Positions 1 through 8,864 are shown, counted from the first letter of the stretch. The stretch is 64,000 nucleotides of DNA from Rhizobium croatiense (GCF_019793465.1 NZ_JAILYJ010000008.1:124001-188000); one strand, 5' to 3'. Translations and numbers: made by a program. The notes: a model not told the origin generated them from the letters alone.

Positions 1-450
1 CCTGTTGGCAGCCTGGCCCTCGCCCGCCGTCTCCTTGATGACGACAAGAGCGACGCAGAAACAGGCCGCGATCGACGCTTGCATCACGCGAAACAACAGG
101 AAAATGCCGATATTGGGAGCGAGCGCGCAGCCGATCGAAGCAACGATGAAAATCGAAACGGCGATCAGCGCGACCGGCCGGCGCCCGTAGCGATCCGACA
201 TCGCGCCGGCGACAATTTCCGTCAGGGCGTTGATGATGGCATAGCCCGCAATCGAAAGATTGACGAGGGCGAAATCGGCCTGAAACGTGGCTGCGATGTT
301 CGGCAGCGCCGGCAGAAATATGTTGACCGGCAACACCGAAAGCGCCGTCAGCAGCAGGAGGGTCGTGCGTCGGGGCGCTGCTGTCGATGCCGTGGCCGTT
401 TTTTCGGTCAGCCGGCTGCCGGAAGTCTGAACAAAGTTATCGCGTGTCAT
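1..450 (-). CDS. MFS drug-resistance transporter, Bcr/CflA type, partial (3' end outside window)
   Basis: Only the first 150 codons are in the window; the gene runs off the left edge. The ATG at 450 follows a GGCAGGA ribosome site. After a polar N-terminus of about 28 residues come hydrophobic helices, and the loop between helices 2 and 3 carries the MFS motif A (GAMSDRYGRRPV, around residues 79-90). Proteins of this family are proton-driven inner-membrane exporters of drugs such as chloramphenicol or bicyclomycin. The substrate here cannot be read from the sequence. A leader peptide and terminator lie just upstream (517-629), which suggests control by attenuation. Confidence 0.85.
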   Translation of the reverse strand, partial: MTRDNFVQTSGSRLTEKTATASTAAPRRTTLLLLTALSVLPVNIFLPALPNIAATFQADFALVNLSIAGYAIINALTEIVAGAMSDRYGRRPVALIAVSIFIVASIGCALAPNIGIFLLFRVMQASIAACFCVALVVIKETAGEGQAANR

Positions 451-516
451 GGTCCTGCCCGTCTTGTCAGCGAGATTTCTGGAGAGTCTGACGAGGCGAG
501 GCGCAATTCAGGGCAC

Positions 517-629
517 AAAAAAAGCCCCGTCAGGAGCTTGATTTACCGCGCATGGGGCTGATCGCCGGATGGTTACACCATCCTGCCCATGCGCTTTATC
601 ACCACGACAAGAACCATTGCGATCTTCAT
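517..629 (-). promoter_or_regulatory. candidate peptide-leader attenuator upstream of the MFS exporter
   Basis: Reading the minus strand, an 18-codon ORF (573-629, MKIAMVLVVVIKRMGRMV) is followed by a hairpin across its stop codon (567-583), then a compact hairpin AGCTCC-TGAC-GGGGCT running straight into seven T residues (terminator end at 517-523). A 9-base segment inside the leader ORF (GCGCATGGG, plus 586-594) is exactly complementary to CCCATGCGC (plus 548-556), next to an AGCCCC block that can also pair with the terminator's GGGGCT arm. These parts resemble translation-coupled attenuation. No strong ribosome site precedes the leader ATG. Function is inferred. Confidence 0.55.
573..629 (-). 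CDS. putative leader peptide, 18 residues, rich in Val/Ile/Met
   Basis: ATG at 629 to TAA at 573. Eight of the 18 residues are Ile, Leu or Val and four are Met, which is the type of composition seen in leader peptides that sense amino-acid supply or ribosome stalling. The stop codon lies inside a perfect 7-bp hairpin. The gene has no recognisable strong Shine-Dalgarno, so translation is unproven. It sits 123 bases upstream of the MFS exporter start. Confidence 0.4.
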   Translation of the reverse strand: MKIAMVLVVVIKRMGRMV

Positions 630-835
630 GACCGCTATGGCTACACCAATATTTCCGTCCCGTCAACGTGAGGTTTCACCGCCCGTTGGAAATGCACGCC
701 GGAGAACCCGTGCGGCCAATGGCGCGATGCGGCTTTACGGTAGCTGCCGGATCTGTCACATTCGCTCGCAAAACAACAAGACCACAAAGAGCAACAAGAA
801 ACTCCTAGTCTGGTGGCACCCCGCATGTTCGATCG

Positions 836-856
836 GCCTTCGCCTGGGGCGAAGGC
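836..856 (+). other. 5' UTR stem-loop before the EamA-type gene
   Basis: A perfect 9-bp stem (GCCTTCGCC / GGCGAAGGC) with a 3-base loop lies 30 bases before the next start codon. It is enclosed by a second pairing, GCACCC near 826-831 with GGGTGC near 866-871, whose 3' arm abuts the AGGAG ribosome site at 875-879. A folded leader that could affect translation is plausible. I do not recognise it as a named riboswitch. Confidence 0.4.
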
Positions 857-886
857 TTGACCTATGGGTGCGACAGGAGTTTCGCG

Positions 887-1324
887 ATGAATTCACTCTG
901 GCCGATCGTCATCGGCGGCATTCTGCCCGCCATTTTCTGGGGCATCACCGCAATCTTCCAGAAGCAGAGCGCCACGTCCGCCACCGGCTCCGCCGTCTAT
1001 CTGATCGCCTTCGGCGCCGCCTGTGCTCTCGCCGGCCTGATTGCCGCGCTGATCTGGCGCCCTGCCCCCTGGACCGCCGCAGGTCTTGGTTTTGCCGCCA
1101 CCGCCGGCGCCTGCTTCGCTTTCGGCACCGGCCTCATCAGCTTCGCGCTCTTCGCTTACGGCGTCCCTGTCTCGAAACTCGCGCCGATCTGGAGCTGCAA
1201 CGTGCTGGTGACGCTGGCAATCGGCGCCCTTTTCCTCGGTGAGGCCTCAGAGCTCAACACAGTCAAGCTGGCCGCTGGCACCCTCCTCATTCTCTCAGGC
1301 GCTCTCCTCGTCAGCAGCGCCTGA
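887..1324 (+). CDS. EamA/DMT-family small membrane transporter
   Basis: 145 residues, almost entirely hydrophobic, with about five membrane helices, the size of a single EamA repeat. Full DMT exporters have two such repeats in one chain, so this protein probably acts as a dimer. The ATG at 887 is chosen over an in-frame ATG at 857 because AGGAG (875-879) lies 7 bases before it. A C-terminal helix pair with the sequence LGEASELNTVKLAAGTLLI is typical of the family. Substrate unknown. A structured leader precedes it. Confidence 0.75.
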   Translation: MNSLWPIVIGGILPAIFWGITAIFQKQSATSATGSAVYLIAFGAACALAGLIAALIWRPAPWTAAGLGFAATAGACFAFGTGLISFALFAYGVPVSKLAPIWSCNVLVTLAIGALFLGEASELNTVKLAAGTLLILSGALLVSSA

Positions 1325-1348
1325 GGGGAAATGCGCAAGATAAGACAA

Positions 1349-1810
1349 TCAATAGGAGACAAGGACTTCGCCGATAATAGGTCGCTGCCTTACAACCAGC
1401 GGAACCGCAATACCGAAGTCAGACTCGCCTAAAAAGATGTCGGCCGTAACTCGCCGGCTGGAAAAATCGATGCGCGATCGCGAACCCTTGAAGGAACAGG
1501 GATCAGACCTGCAATAGATGCGCAGTTCACCCCCCTTCAAGCCCGAATACACCGTAATCGCGAGATGGACGGCGGAATCGGCATGGTCGACAAGCTCGCA
1601 AGCAACCTCCGGGACGCATGACACCTCAGCAGAGATCGGTTCGTTTTGCCCCATGACCACGGCATAAGTAACTTTGACGGGCGCTGCGGCCTCGTGCGAC
1701 CTGATTTCTTTTGGGTTTAAGCAGAGGAGCGTGGCGATCGCGAAGAATTCAAACACGCTGCTGATGATCATCCCCTTGCCCCCGCGACCGATGACAGCAA
1801 CGCTGGACAT
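1349..1810 (-). CDS. hypothetical secreted protein
   Basis: 153 residues with no family I recognise. The N-terminus has a basic stretch (RGGKG) and a hydrophobic run (IISSVFEFFAIATLLCL), as in a signal peptide; the ATG at 1810 is preferred because an alternative ATG at 1771 would drop the positive charges. The mature part contains four Cys residues in pairs (VPEVACEL, SCVP, YCRSDPC), consistent with disulfides in the periplasm. It is divergent from the LysR gene at 1912. Confidence 0.6.
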   Translation of the reverse strand: MSSVAVIGRGGKGMIISSVFEFFAIATLLCLNPKEIRSHEAAAPVKVTYAVVMGQNEPISAEVSCVPEVACELVDHADSAVHLAITVYSGLKGGELRIYCRSDPCSFKGSRSRIDFSSRRVTADIFLGESDFGIAVPLVVRQRPIIGEVLVSY

Positions 1811-1911
1811 TTTCCGTGTTAAAATTGCGGCGCTTCCCAGCCAAACGCTGCCTCATTGCCGCCCGGTCCTCTTTGTTGATATTCTGCGCCTGCGCAATGC
1901 CGGAACCTGAC

Positions 1912-2847
1912 ATGACTCCACGACAACTGAAGACATTCCTTGCGGTCATCCGCCACGGAAACCTCACGCGCGCTGCTGCCGAAGTCAATCTCGCTCAATC
2001 GAGTCTCAGCGACCAGATACAGACGCTGGAGGAGGAATTGGGAGCCGAGCTCTTTGTCCGATCCCGGCAAGGTGTCGTCCCCACGCCGGCAGGGGCAGCT
2101 TTGAAGGCCTATGCGGAAGAGATCTTGGCGCTGAATGGCGAGGCGAAGGACGCGGTCCGCTTGGCCGCCGGCAACGCCGAACAATCAGTCATATTGGGCA
2201 CGCTCGAAACCATCGCCGCTGAAAGGCTGGCGCCCTGGCTCTCCCTCTTCGGCAGGCAAAACCCCGGCCTTGCTCTCAAACTCAAGGTTGGCGGCAGTGG
2301 CGATTTGCATGCGCAATTGCAGCACGGCTCGATCGACGTCGCCTTCACTTTCGATCGCGGCCATCAGGACGAGCGGTTCGCGACGCGCCATATCTGCAGC
2401 GAACCGCTGGTGTTGATCGCAGGCCGCAACGCGCAGCCATCCTCATTTGAGAGCCTGGCGGCGCTGAGTACCGCCCACTTTGTTGCGACTGAAGCCGGCT
2501 GCGTCTATCGCCATCTGTTCGATACCGCCTTTGCGGAAGCGGGCGTGACGCCGCCGCCCATTGCGACGGAAGCAGACAGTATTGCGACGATCATTCGCCT
2601 CGTTGCATCCGGCACCGGCTATGGGCTTGTCCCGCGCCTCGCGATCGGACTGTCTCCGGCGCGTACCGATATCGTCGAATTGTCGTGGCCTGGCAAACCG
2701 CCAGCCGCTTCGCTGGTGATGACGTGGCGGCGTCGGCGCGTTCAGCCGCCGGCACTCGCCCTCATCCTGCAGTCAGCAAGCGAAAATCTCTCGCCGGTTA
2801 AACCAGCCGATGTCCACCTTCGACATGCAGGATCGTGCCTGTCGTGA
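1912..2847 (+). CDS. LysR-family transcriptional regulator
   Basis: 311 residues. The N-terminal winged helix-turn-helix is clear (MTPRQLKTFLAVIRHGNLTR to LFVRSRQGV, residues 1-60), followed by a LysR substrate-binding domain. The ATG at 1912 starts at the conserved MTxRQL position; the longer frame to 1816 only adds a non-homologous tail. The 3' end overlaps the convergent SDR gene by 50 bases. The effector is unknown, and the neighbouring SDR or secreted protein gene could be a target. Confidence 0.85.
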   Translation: MTPRQLKTFLAVIRHGNLTRAAAEVNLAQSSLSDQIQTLEEELGAELFVRSRQGVVPTPAGAALKAYAEEILALNGEAKDAVRLAAGNAEQSVILGTLETIAAERLAPWLSLFGRQNPGLALKLKVGGSGDLHAQLQHGSIDVAFTFDRGHQDERFATRHICSEPLVLIAGRNAQPSSFESLAALSTAHFVATEAGCVYRHLFDTAFAEAGVTPPPIATEADSIATIIRLVASGTGYGLVPRLAIGLSPARTDIVELSWPGKPPAASLVMTWRRRRVQPPALALILQSASENLSPVKPADVHLRHAGSCLS

Positions 2848-3535
2848 AGCCGTTGCCGATGAGAAAGCGGATCGCGTCGGCAATATCCTCTGGCTGCCCG
2901 ACCCGGCCTGCCGGCAGGCGCTCCGCCATCGCGTCCAGTGTCGCTTGTTTGGCGTCGCCGGCGACAAAGCCCCAGATCGGCGTATCGACCCATCCGGGCG
3001 ATACGGCATTGATGCGGATCGGAGCCAACTCGACGGCAAGTGCTCTCACCAGGCCTTCGAGCGCCGCGTTGACGGCTGCGACCACCGATCCACGCGCTGC
3101 CGGTCGATAGGCGGCGACCCCTGAGGTATAGGTAATGGAACCCGCCGGCGGCAGATGGGCGGCGCCATGCTTCGCCAGCAGCAGCGGCCCGTAGAACTTG
3201 CTTTCGACCACCCGCTGGGCCGCCGCAAGCTCGATTGACGGCAGGAGCTGATAGGCGCCTTCGATATCGGCCGCCGTGCTGACAATATGATCCAGCGGTT
3301 CGCCGTCCTGAAACAGGGCTGCGACCTCCTCCTCCCGGGCTATGTCGACCGCACGTGTCGCAAGTTTCGGATGGTCGCCGAGGTGGCGGCGGGCTGCCGC
3401 GAGCCTCTCCCGGCTGCGCCCCGCAATCGTCACCGACGCTCCCTCCGCGAGCAGGTGTCTGGCAAGCGCCAGTCCCATGCCGGAACTGCCGCCGACGATC
3501 AACACCTTCGCACCTTCAATCCTGATAGCAGTCAT
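2798..3535 (-). CDS. SDR-family protein lacking the catalytic YxxxK motif
   Basis: 245 residues with a Rossmann fold: GGSSGMG nucleotide loop near residues 15-21 and the C-terminal INAVSPGWVDTP segment. The catalytic block is altered. After SITYTSGVAAYRPAARG, the place of YxxxK reads VAAVN before AALEGLVRALAVE, so both the Tyr and the Lys are missing. The reading frame is intact and the rest is well conserved, so this is not a decayed gene. It may bind a nucleotide without ordinary dehydrogenase activity, or use other residues. Confidence 0.8.
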   Translation of the reverse strand: MTAIRIEGAKVLIVGGSSGMGLALARHLLAEGASVTIAGRSRERLAAARRHLGDHPKLATRAVDIAREEEVAALFQDGEPLDHIVSTAADIEGAYQLLPSIELAAAQRVVESKFYGPLLLAKHGAAHLPPAGSITYTSGVAAYRPAARGSVVAAVNAALEGLVRALAVELAPIRINAVSPGWVDTPIWGFVAGDAKQATLDAMAERLPAGRVGQPEDIADAIRFLIGNGFTTGTILHVEGGHRLV

Positions 3536-3642
3536 CTCGCATCTCCATTTGAATGAGAAAGCAGATGCCCTGGACCGCAGCGGAAGAAAAACGGAAGAAA
3601 TCGATAGCGTCATCGGAGTTTCCGATGACGCGCGGTCAGCGA

Positions 3643-4404
3643 TCAGTTGCGCAGCCGGTAGCCGGTCTTGAAGATCCAGCCGAGTGTGCCGAGGCAGATC
3701 GCCAGGAACACCGTGATCATCGCCAGGCTGATGATGGGATTGACGTCGGCGATCCCGTAGAAACTCCAGCGGAAGCCGCTGACGAGATAGAGTACCGGAT
3801 TGAAGTGGCTGACCGCCTGCCAGAAAGGCGGCAGCATGTTGACCGAGTAAAAGCTGCCACCGAGGAAGGTCAGCGGCGGCACCACCAGCATCGGAATAAG
3901 GTTCAGCTGTTCGAAATTGCCGGCCCAGATGCCGATCATGAAGCCGAACAGGCTGAAGGTGACGGCCGTCAGCAGGAAGAACAGGATCATCATGAAGGGA
4001 TGCTCGATCCTGACGTCGACAAAGAGATTGGCGGTCAGCAGGATAATGAAACCGATGATCATCCCCTTGGTCGCCGCCGCCCCGACATAACCGAGCAGGA
4101 TTTCCGTCATAGCCACCGGCGCCGAGAGCACCTCGTAGATCGTGCCGGTAAATTTCGGGAAATAGATGCCGAAGGAGCCGTTGCTGATGCACTGGCCGAG
4201 CAGCGTCAGCATGATCAGGCCGGGTGTGATGAAGGCGCCGTAGGATACCCCCTCCACTTCCTGTATGCGCGAGCCGATCGCCGCGCCGAAGACGATGAAA
4301 TAGAGCGATGTCGAAATCACCGGCGAGATGACGCTCTGCAGCAGGGTGCGGCGCGTGCGCGCCATCTCGAAGAAATAGATCGATTTGATTGCCTCGACAT
4401 TCAT
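3643..4404 (-). CDS. ABC-2 type transporter permease
   Basis: 253 residues with six or so membrane helices and the ABC-2 core, including the [28 protein letters not shown] segment (split here as a family hallmark near residues 180-210). Family members export drugs, polysaccharides or lipids; NodJ and YadH are relatives. Its ATG overlaps the stop of the ATPase gene in an ATGA arrangement, so the two are translationally coupled and form one exporter. Confidence 0.88.
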   Translation of the reverse strand: MNVEAIKSIYFFEMARTRRTLLQSVISPVISTSLYFIVFGAAIGSRIQEVEGVSYGAFITPGLIMLTLLGQCISNGSFGIYFPKFTGTIYEVLSAPVAMTEILLGYVGAAATKGMIIGFIILLTANLFVDVRIEHPFMMILFFLLTAVTFSLFGFMIGIWAGNFEQLNLIPMLVVPPLTFLGGSFYSVNMLPPFWQAVSHFNPVLYLVSGFRWSFYGIADVNPIISLAMITVFLAICLGTLGWIFKTGYRLRN

Positions 4405-5327
4405 TTTGCCGCTCCCACCAGCGCCACGAAGATATCTTCGAGCGAACTCTGCCGCGTCGAGAGATCCTTGAAATGGATATTGTTCTCGGCCAGCCGGGTG
4501 AGCAGAGTCGCAATGCTCTCCTGCTCATTATCGGCATCGAAATCATAGGTCAGCCGGCAGCCATCGGCTTCCAGCGTCAATCCGTTGCCGGCAAAACAGT
4601 CCGGCAGTCGGCTCAGCGGTTCGGTGAGATCGAGGATGAGCTGCTTGCGGCCAAGCTTGGCCATCAGCGCCGCCTTGTCCTCGACGAGCAGCAATTGCCC
4701 GCCATTGATGACGCCGACCCGGTCGGCGATCTCCTCGGCCTCTTCGATGTAATGCGTTGTCAGGATGATGGTGACACCGGAAGCCCGCAGCTGCTCGACG
4801 ACATTCCACATATCCTTGCGCAGCGTCACGTCGACGCCGGCGGTCGGCTCGTCGAGGAAAAGAATCTCCGGCTCATGGGAGAGCGCCTTGGCGATCAGCA
4901 CACGCCGCTTCATACCGCCGGAGAGCTGGCGCAGCATGTTGTCCTTCTTGTCCCAGAGCGAGAGCGCCCGCAGCACCTTCTCGATATGAGCGGGGTTGGC
5001 CTTCTTGCCATGCAGCCCACGGGAAAAGCTCACCGTATTGAACACTGTCTCGAACTGATCGGTCGTCAGTTCCTGCGGCACAAGCCCGATCATGGAACGC
5101 GTGGCGCGGAAATCCTTGACAACGTCGTGACCGGCGACCAACACCTGCCCGCCGCTCGGATTGGCAATGCCGCAGATGATCGAGATCAGGGTCGTCTTGC
5201 CGGCGCCGTTCGGTCCGAGCAGCGCCAGGATCTCGCCCTTCTCCACGTCGAGGTTGATGCCCTTCAGGGCCTCGAACCCATTGGAATAGGTCTTGGTCAG
5301 GTTCTGAACGGAAATAATGGGGGCCAT
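4401..5327 (-). CDS. ABC-2 type transporter ATP-binding protein
   Basis: 308 residues from the ATG at 5327 ([21 protein letters not shown]). It carries Walker [10 protein letters not shown], signature LSGGMKRR, Walker [13 protein letters not shown] and H-loop [10 protein letters not shown]. The C-terminal 80 residues form the extra domain common in NodI/YadG-like ATPases. It drives the permease encoded immediately downstream. The substrate is unknown. Confidence 0.9.
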   Translation of the reverse strand: MAPIISVQNLTKTYSNGFEALKGINLDVEKGEILALLGPNGAGKTTLISIICGIANPSGGQVLVAGHDVVKDFRATRSMIGLVPQELTTDQFETVFNTVSFSRGLHGKKANPAHIEKVLRALSLWDKKDNMLRQLSGGMKRRVLIAKALSHEPEILFLDEPTAGVDVTLRKDMWNVVEQLRASGVTIILTTHYIEEAEEIADRVGVINGGQLLLVEDKAALMAKLGRKQLILDLTEPLSRLPDCFAGNGLTLEADGCRLTYDFDADNEQESIATLLTRLAENNIHFKDLSTRQSSLEDIFVALVGAAK

Positions 5328-5805
5328 GCGGAACTCTTGAGGATTCTCGAAGTATTTCGGCCCGCTATATAGTTCGTCTGTGACGGTTTGACATCCTTCG
5401 GGAACGTGAACACTGCATTCACTCAGCGCCAACACCGTCACTGACGACGACGGAGTCACTCACTGGCGACATGACCAAGATGCCGGCTTTTCGGCTATCA
5501 CCGCAACGATCAAGCCTGTGAAAAGAAAGGTAACGGCCGGTTTGGAATGTCATCATCCGGTGATCTTGATGCCCGATAAGAGAGCCGAGGCAAGCACCGG
5601 CATCCGCCCCGCCGCCCATCCCTTCGCGGAGCCGTCCTTCGGCGTTCTCGTTGCGCCCTTTACCGCTGCCTCGGCTTGTAGAGAAAGTTATTGTTCAGTC
5701 ACGAAGTGTTTGGAACCGGCGAGTATCCCCTGTCCAGCCGCGTTCGTCTCAGCCGGCCTCTGCGCCGGCTTCCTTTTTCTGGGTTCCGAGCAGCGGAGGC
5801 TGCCG
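5328..5805. other. 478-bp intergenic region between ABC-2 ATPase and GH43 gene
   Basis: No convincing protein gene. The right part holds a plus-strand terminator (5751-5779) with no annotated plus-strand gene before it, so a short non-coding transcript between about 5400 and 5750 is possible. The left part presumably carries the promoter of the ABC exporter pair. Confidence 0.4.
5751..5779 (+). terminator. rho-independent terminator, orphan on the plus strand
   Basis: Perfect 7-bp stem AGCCGGC / GCCGGCT with a 6-base loop followed by TCCTTTTTCT. The T-rich tail is only on the plus-strand side, although the flanking genes are both on the minus strand. Confidence 0.55.
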
Positions 5806-7419
5806 TCACAATTCCTCGTAATTAAACCAATCAAAATCCGCGAGCTTCCCCCGTCCCGACGTATCGAAGGCAAACAGGCCGGCGAACGCGCCGGTGAAGG
5901 AGCCGTGTTCGCCGCGTCCACCCTCGTCGGAGATCATCCCGGCGTCCAGCACCGGGCCGATCGGCTGCCAGGCGCCCTTGCCTTCGGTCTGCCAGAAGAA
6001 CTGCAGGTCGTTCTCGCGAATTTCCATGGCCAGCTGGACGCGGCCATCGGCGGCGATCGCCACCCCGCCTTCAGCCGGAAAGCTCAGGCGTCCGTTCGGA
6101 TAGTCGCCATTGCAGGAAAGGATGGTGACGCAGCGGCCGAGTGTTTCGTGCAGCGTGACGGCGAGTGCGTGGAACTTGTGGCGGTTATAATAATGTGTGA
6201 GCCCCGCGACCTGCTGATAGGTGTCGGGCGAAAACTCGATCACCGTCTCGGCGCGGAAGCTGTGATGCTCCTGCCGGCGGGCGACCAATGCCTGCTCGAA
6301 CCAGGAACCGATGCTTTCGCGCCCGATCAACCGGAGATGACCCGGACGATCCGTCAGGTTGAAGATACGCTGCGGCTCGGGCGTGCGAAGCCACTGGAAA
6401 TCTGCGGGAAGTTTGCCCCCGTCGAAACTGTATTCGGTGCGCATCGGCTTTTCCACCGTCACCGCGCCGAAGAGGCCCGGCACATCGACATCAGGCACGC
6501 AAGTTCCGTTTTCCAGGTAGAGCCAGTCGTCTTCGCGCCAGACGCATTTCTGCAGACTCGTTTCGCGCCCCAGCGTGCAGCGCCGCTTCGGCGGCAGCGG
6601 CCGGCCGCAGAGATGGGTGTGATAGGCTTGACCGTCCGGCGTCTCGACGTATTGGCCATGCCCTGCCCGTTGCAGCACCGCGCCGGGATGATCCTTGGAG
6701 GTGATGAGATGCATGTTCGGATGCATCTCATAAGGCCCTTCGATGCGGCGCGAGCGCGCCATCGTGACGGCGTGGTCGTAGCCGGTGCCACCCTCGGCGG
6801 TCGTCAGATAATACCAGCCGTTCTTCTTGAAGAGATGCGGGCCTTCGACAAGTCCGAGCGGGCTGCCGGCAAAAATGTTCTTGATCGGCCCCTTCAGCGC
6901 CTTCGCAACCAGGTCCCATTCCTGCAGCAGGATGCCGTCGAAGGCCGGCGATTTCGGCGAGCCGCCAAAGCTTTCGGTGCGGTGGTTCCATTGCATGTTG
7001 ACGAACCATTTGCGGCCGTCATCGTCGTGGAAGAGCGAGGGATCGAAGCCTGAGGAATTGACATAGACGGGATCGGACCATTCGGCCTCGATCGAGGGCG
7101 CGGTAACGATGTAATTATGCGCATCCTTGAAATTGCCGTCGAAGCGCTTGACGTCGGTATAGACGAGCCAGAATTGCCCGTCGGCATAAGAAAGGCACGG
7201 CGCCCAGATGCCGCAGCTGTCGGGATTGCCGCGCATGTCGAGCTGCGAGGCGCGCTCCAGGGGCCGGCGCACCAGCGTCCAGTTCACCAGATCGAGCGAA
7301 TGATGGATCTGCACGCCGGGATACCATTCGAAGGTGGAAGTGGCGATATAATAATCCGCGCCGACGCGGCAGATCGACGGATCGGGGTTGAACCCCGGCA
7401 GGATGGGATTGCGGATCAT
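5806..7419 (-). CDS. glycoside hydrolase family 43 beta-xylosidase-like enzyme
   Basis: 537 residues, ATG at 7419 after AAGGAG. The GH43 five-bladed propeller is evident: catalytic base Asp13 in GFNPDPS, pKa-modulating Asp126 in SSGFDPS and general acid Glu192 in LVEGPH. The C-terminal part (about 330-537) is the beta-sandwich typical of GH43 beta-xylosidases of the XynB type. No signal peptide, so it acts in the cytoplasm on imported oligosaccharides. It is the last gene of the sugar operon beginning at 17955. Xylosidase versus arabinofuranosidase activity cannot be settled by eye. Confidence 0.88.
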   Translation of the reverse strand: MIRNPILPGFNPDPSICRVGADYYIATSTFEWYPGVQIHHSLDLVNWTLVRRPLERASQLDMRGNPDSCGIWAPCLSYADGQFWLVYTDVKRFDGNFKDAHNYIVTAPSIEAEWSDPVYVNSSGFDPSLFHDDDGRKWFVNMQWNHRTESFGGSPKSPAFDGILLQEWDLVAKALKGPIKNIFAGSPLGLVEGPHLFKKNGWYYLTTAEGGTGYDHAVTMARSRRIEGPYEMHPNMHLITSKDHPGAVLQRAGHGQYVETPDGQAYHTHLCGRPLPPKRRCTLGRETSLQKCVWREDDWLYLENGTCVPDVDVPGLFGAVTVEKPMRTEYSFDGGKLPADFQWLRTPEPQRIFNLTDRPGHLRLIGRESIGSWFEQALVARRQEHHSFRAETVIEFSPDTYQQVAGLTHYYNRHKFHALAVTLHETLGRCVTILSCNGDYPNGRLSFPAEGGVAIAADGRVQLAMEIRENDLQFFWQTEGKGAWQPIGPVLDAGMISDEGGRGEHGSFTGAFAGLFAFDTSGRGKLADFDWFNYEEL

Positions 7420-7483
7420 GGGCGGCTCCTTCAGAAGGAAATTGCGGTACGTACGTCAGACGAGGGCGGAAAAAACCTCTCGT

Positions 7484-7650
7484 CCCTCATCTCTTCCTCG
7501 GGCTTGACCCGACCGATGTCACAGAGATCCAGCCAGCCCAAGTCCTTGGGCTGAAAGAACTCTTCTCGCCGTGCAGACGCGCGGCGGCTGGATTCCTGTG
7601 ACATGCCTCGGGCAAGGCGTGAGGCCACAGGCATGAGGGAGTCTGGGACG
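7484..7650. repeat. dispersed palindromic repeat, type with ATCCAG...CTGGATTCC arms
   Basis: Imperfect inverted repeat between the AKR and GH43 genes. It contains an inner stem AGCCCAAG/CTTGGGCT and the outer words GATCCAGCC and GGCTGGATTCCTGTGAC. The element at 47226-47360 shares these words. A mobile or amplified intergenic repeat; no gene. Confidence 0.5.
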
Positions 7651-7680
7651 ACATGCTGCCACAAACTCCCACTGTCCTTG

Positions 7681-8712
7681 CTACTCCAGTTCTGCGGACT
7701 TGGCCCACAGGTTGATATCCGCTTCCTTTGCGTAGACATCGATCTGCGTCAGCTCCTCGGCCGTGAATTCGAGATTATCCAGCGCCTTGACGCAATCGAC
7801 GATCTGCGAGGAACGGCTGGCGCCGATCAGCGCCGAAGTCACGCGTCCGCCGCGTAGCACCCATGCGATCGCCATCTGCGCCAGCGTCTGGCCGCGGCGC
7901 TCGGCGATCTCGTTGAGCTTCCGGATATTGTCGATGATCGAAGGGCGGATGAAGTCGCGCTTCAGGAAATGGTTCTGGGCTGCGCGGCTGTCATCAGGAA
8001 TGCCGCCGAGATACTTCTTGGTCAGCATACCCTGGGCAAGCGGCGAGAAAACGATCGAACCCATGCCGACCTCGTCGAGCGCATCGAGCAGCCTGTCGTC
8101 CTCGACCCAGCGGTTGAGCATCGAATAGCTCGGCTGATGGATCAGGCACGGCGTGCCGAGATCCTTGAGAATCGCGGCCGCTTCGCGGGTGCGCTGCGAA
8201 TTGTAGGAGGAGATGCCGACATACAGCGCCCGGCCGGAGCGGACGATATGGTCGAGCGCACCGCAGGTCTCTTCCAGCGGCGTGTCCGGGTCGAAGCGAT
8301 GCGAATAGAAGATGTCGACATAATCGAGGCCCATGCGCTTCAGGCTCTGGTCGCAGGAGGCGATCATATATTTGCGGCTGCCCCACTCGCCGTAAGGTCC
8401 CGGCCACATGTCGTAGCCGGCCTTCGAGGAGATGATCAGCTCGTCGCGAAGCCCGGAAAATTCGGTGCGCAGGATCTCGCCGAAAGCGGTCTCGGCGCTG
8501 CCGGGGGGCGGGCCGTAATTGTTGGCGAGGTCGAAATGGGTGATGCCGAGATCGAAGGCGGTGCGGCACATGTCGATCTTCCGGTCATGCGGCGTGTCGC
8601 CGCCGAAATTGTGCCAGAGGCCGAGAGAAACGGCCGGCAGCTTCAGGCCGGAACGCCCGACGCGGTTATACTTCATCTTCGAATAGCGGTCTGCGGCCGG
8701 CTGCCAGCTCAT
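7681..8712 (-). CDS. aldo/keto reductase, YghZ (glyceraldehyde 3-phosphate reductase)-like
   Basis: 343 residues. The AKR tetrad is in place: Asp61, Tyr66 (FDLANNYGPPPGSAE), Lys97 (ISSKAGYDMW) and His138 (FYSHRFD). The YGPPPGSAE and MWPGPYGEWGSRKY segments are typical of the YghZ group that reduces small aldoses and methylglyoxal with NADPH. It sits in the oligosaccharide operon, so its likely role is reduction of a sugar released by the glycosidases. AGGAG lies 9 bases before the ATG. Confidence 0.88.
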   Translation of the reverse strand: MSWQPAADRYSKMKYNRVGRSGLKLPAVSLGLWHNFGGDTPHDRKIDMCRTAFDLGITHFDLANNYGPPPGSAETAFGEILRTEFSGLRDELIISSKAGYDMWPGPYGEWGSRKYMIASCDQSLKRMGLDYVDIFYSHRFDPDTPLEETCGALDHIVRSGRALYVGISSYNSQRTREAAAILKDLGTPCLIHQPSYSMLNRWVEDDRLLDALDEVGMGSIVFSPLAQGMLTKKYLGGIPDDSRAAQNHFLKRDFIRPSIIDNIRKLNEIAERRGQTLAQMAIAWVLRGGRVTSALIGASRSSQIVDCVKALDNLEFTAEELTQIDVYAKEADINLWAKSAELE

Positions 8713-8803
8713 ATGAAGGTCTCCTGAACCTGTCTAAAATTGCTTCCCTTTCGTATCCGTCCTGAGCGGCGGCCGAAAGCTAAAAACGTCTACCCCCAAA
8801 CGT

Positions 8804-8864
8804 CGTCATCCTCGGGCCTGTCCCGAGGATCTACTGACAGGACGGCAGATCCTCGGGGCAAGGC
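8804..8864. repeat. dispersed palindromic repeat (ATCCTCGGG...CCCGAGGAT type), short copy
   Basis: Contains the stem ATCCTCGGG/CCCGAGGAT (8808-8830) and a following GATCCTCGGGGCAAGGC. Related copies are at 13440-13532, 29416-29500 and 38452-38531, all between genes. Confidence 0.65.

Noticed and set aside
2798..4546. A 582-codon minus-strand frame merging the SDR gene with upstream sequence.
   Set aside because: Only the last 245 codons match the SDR family; the upstream part is antisense/out-of-frame to the ABC-2 permease gene.
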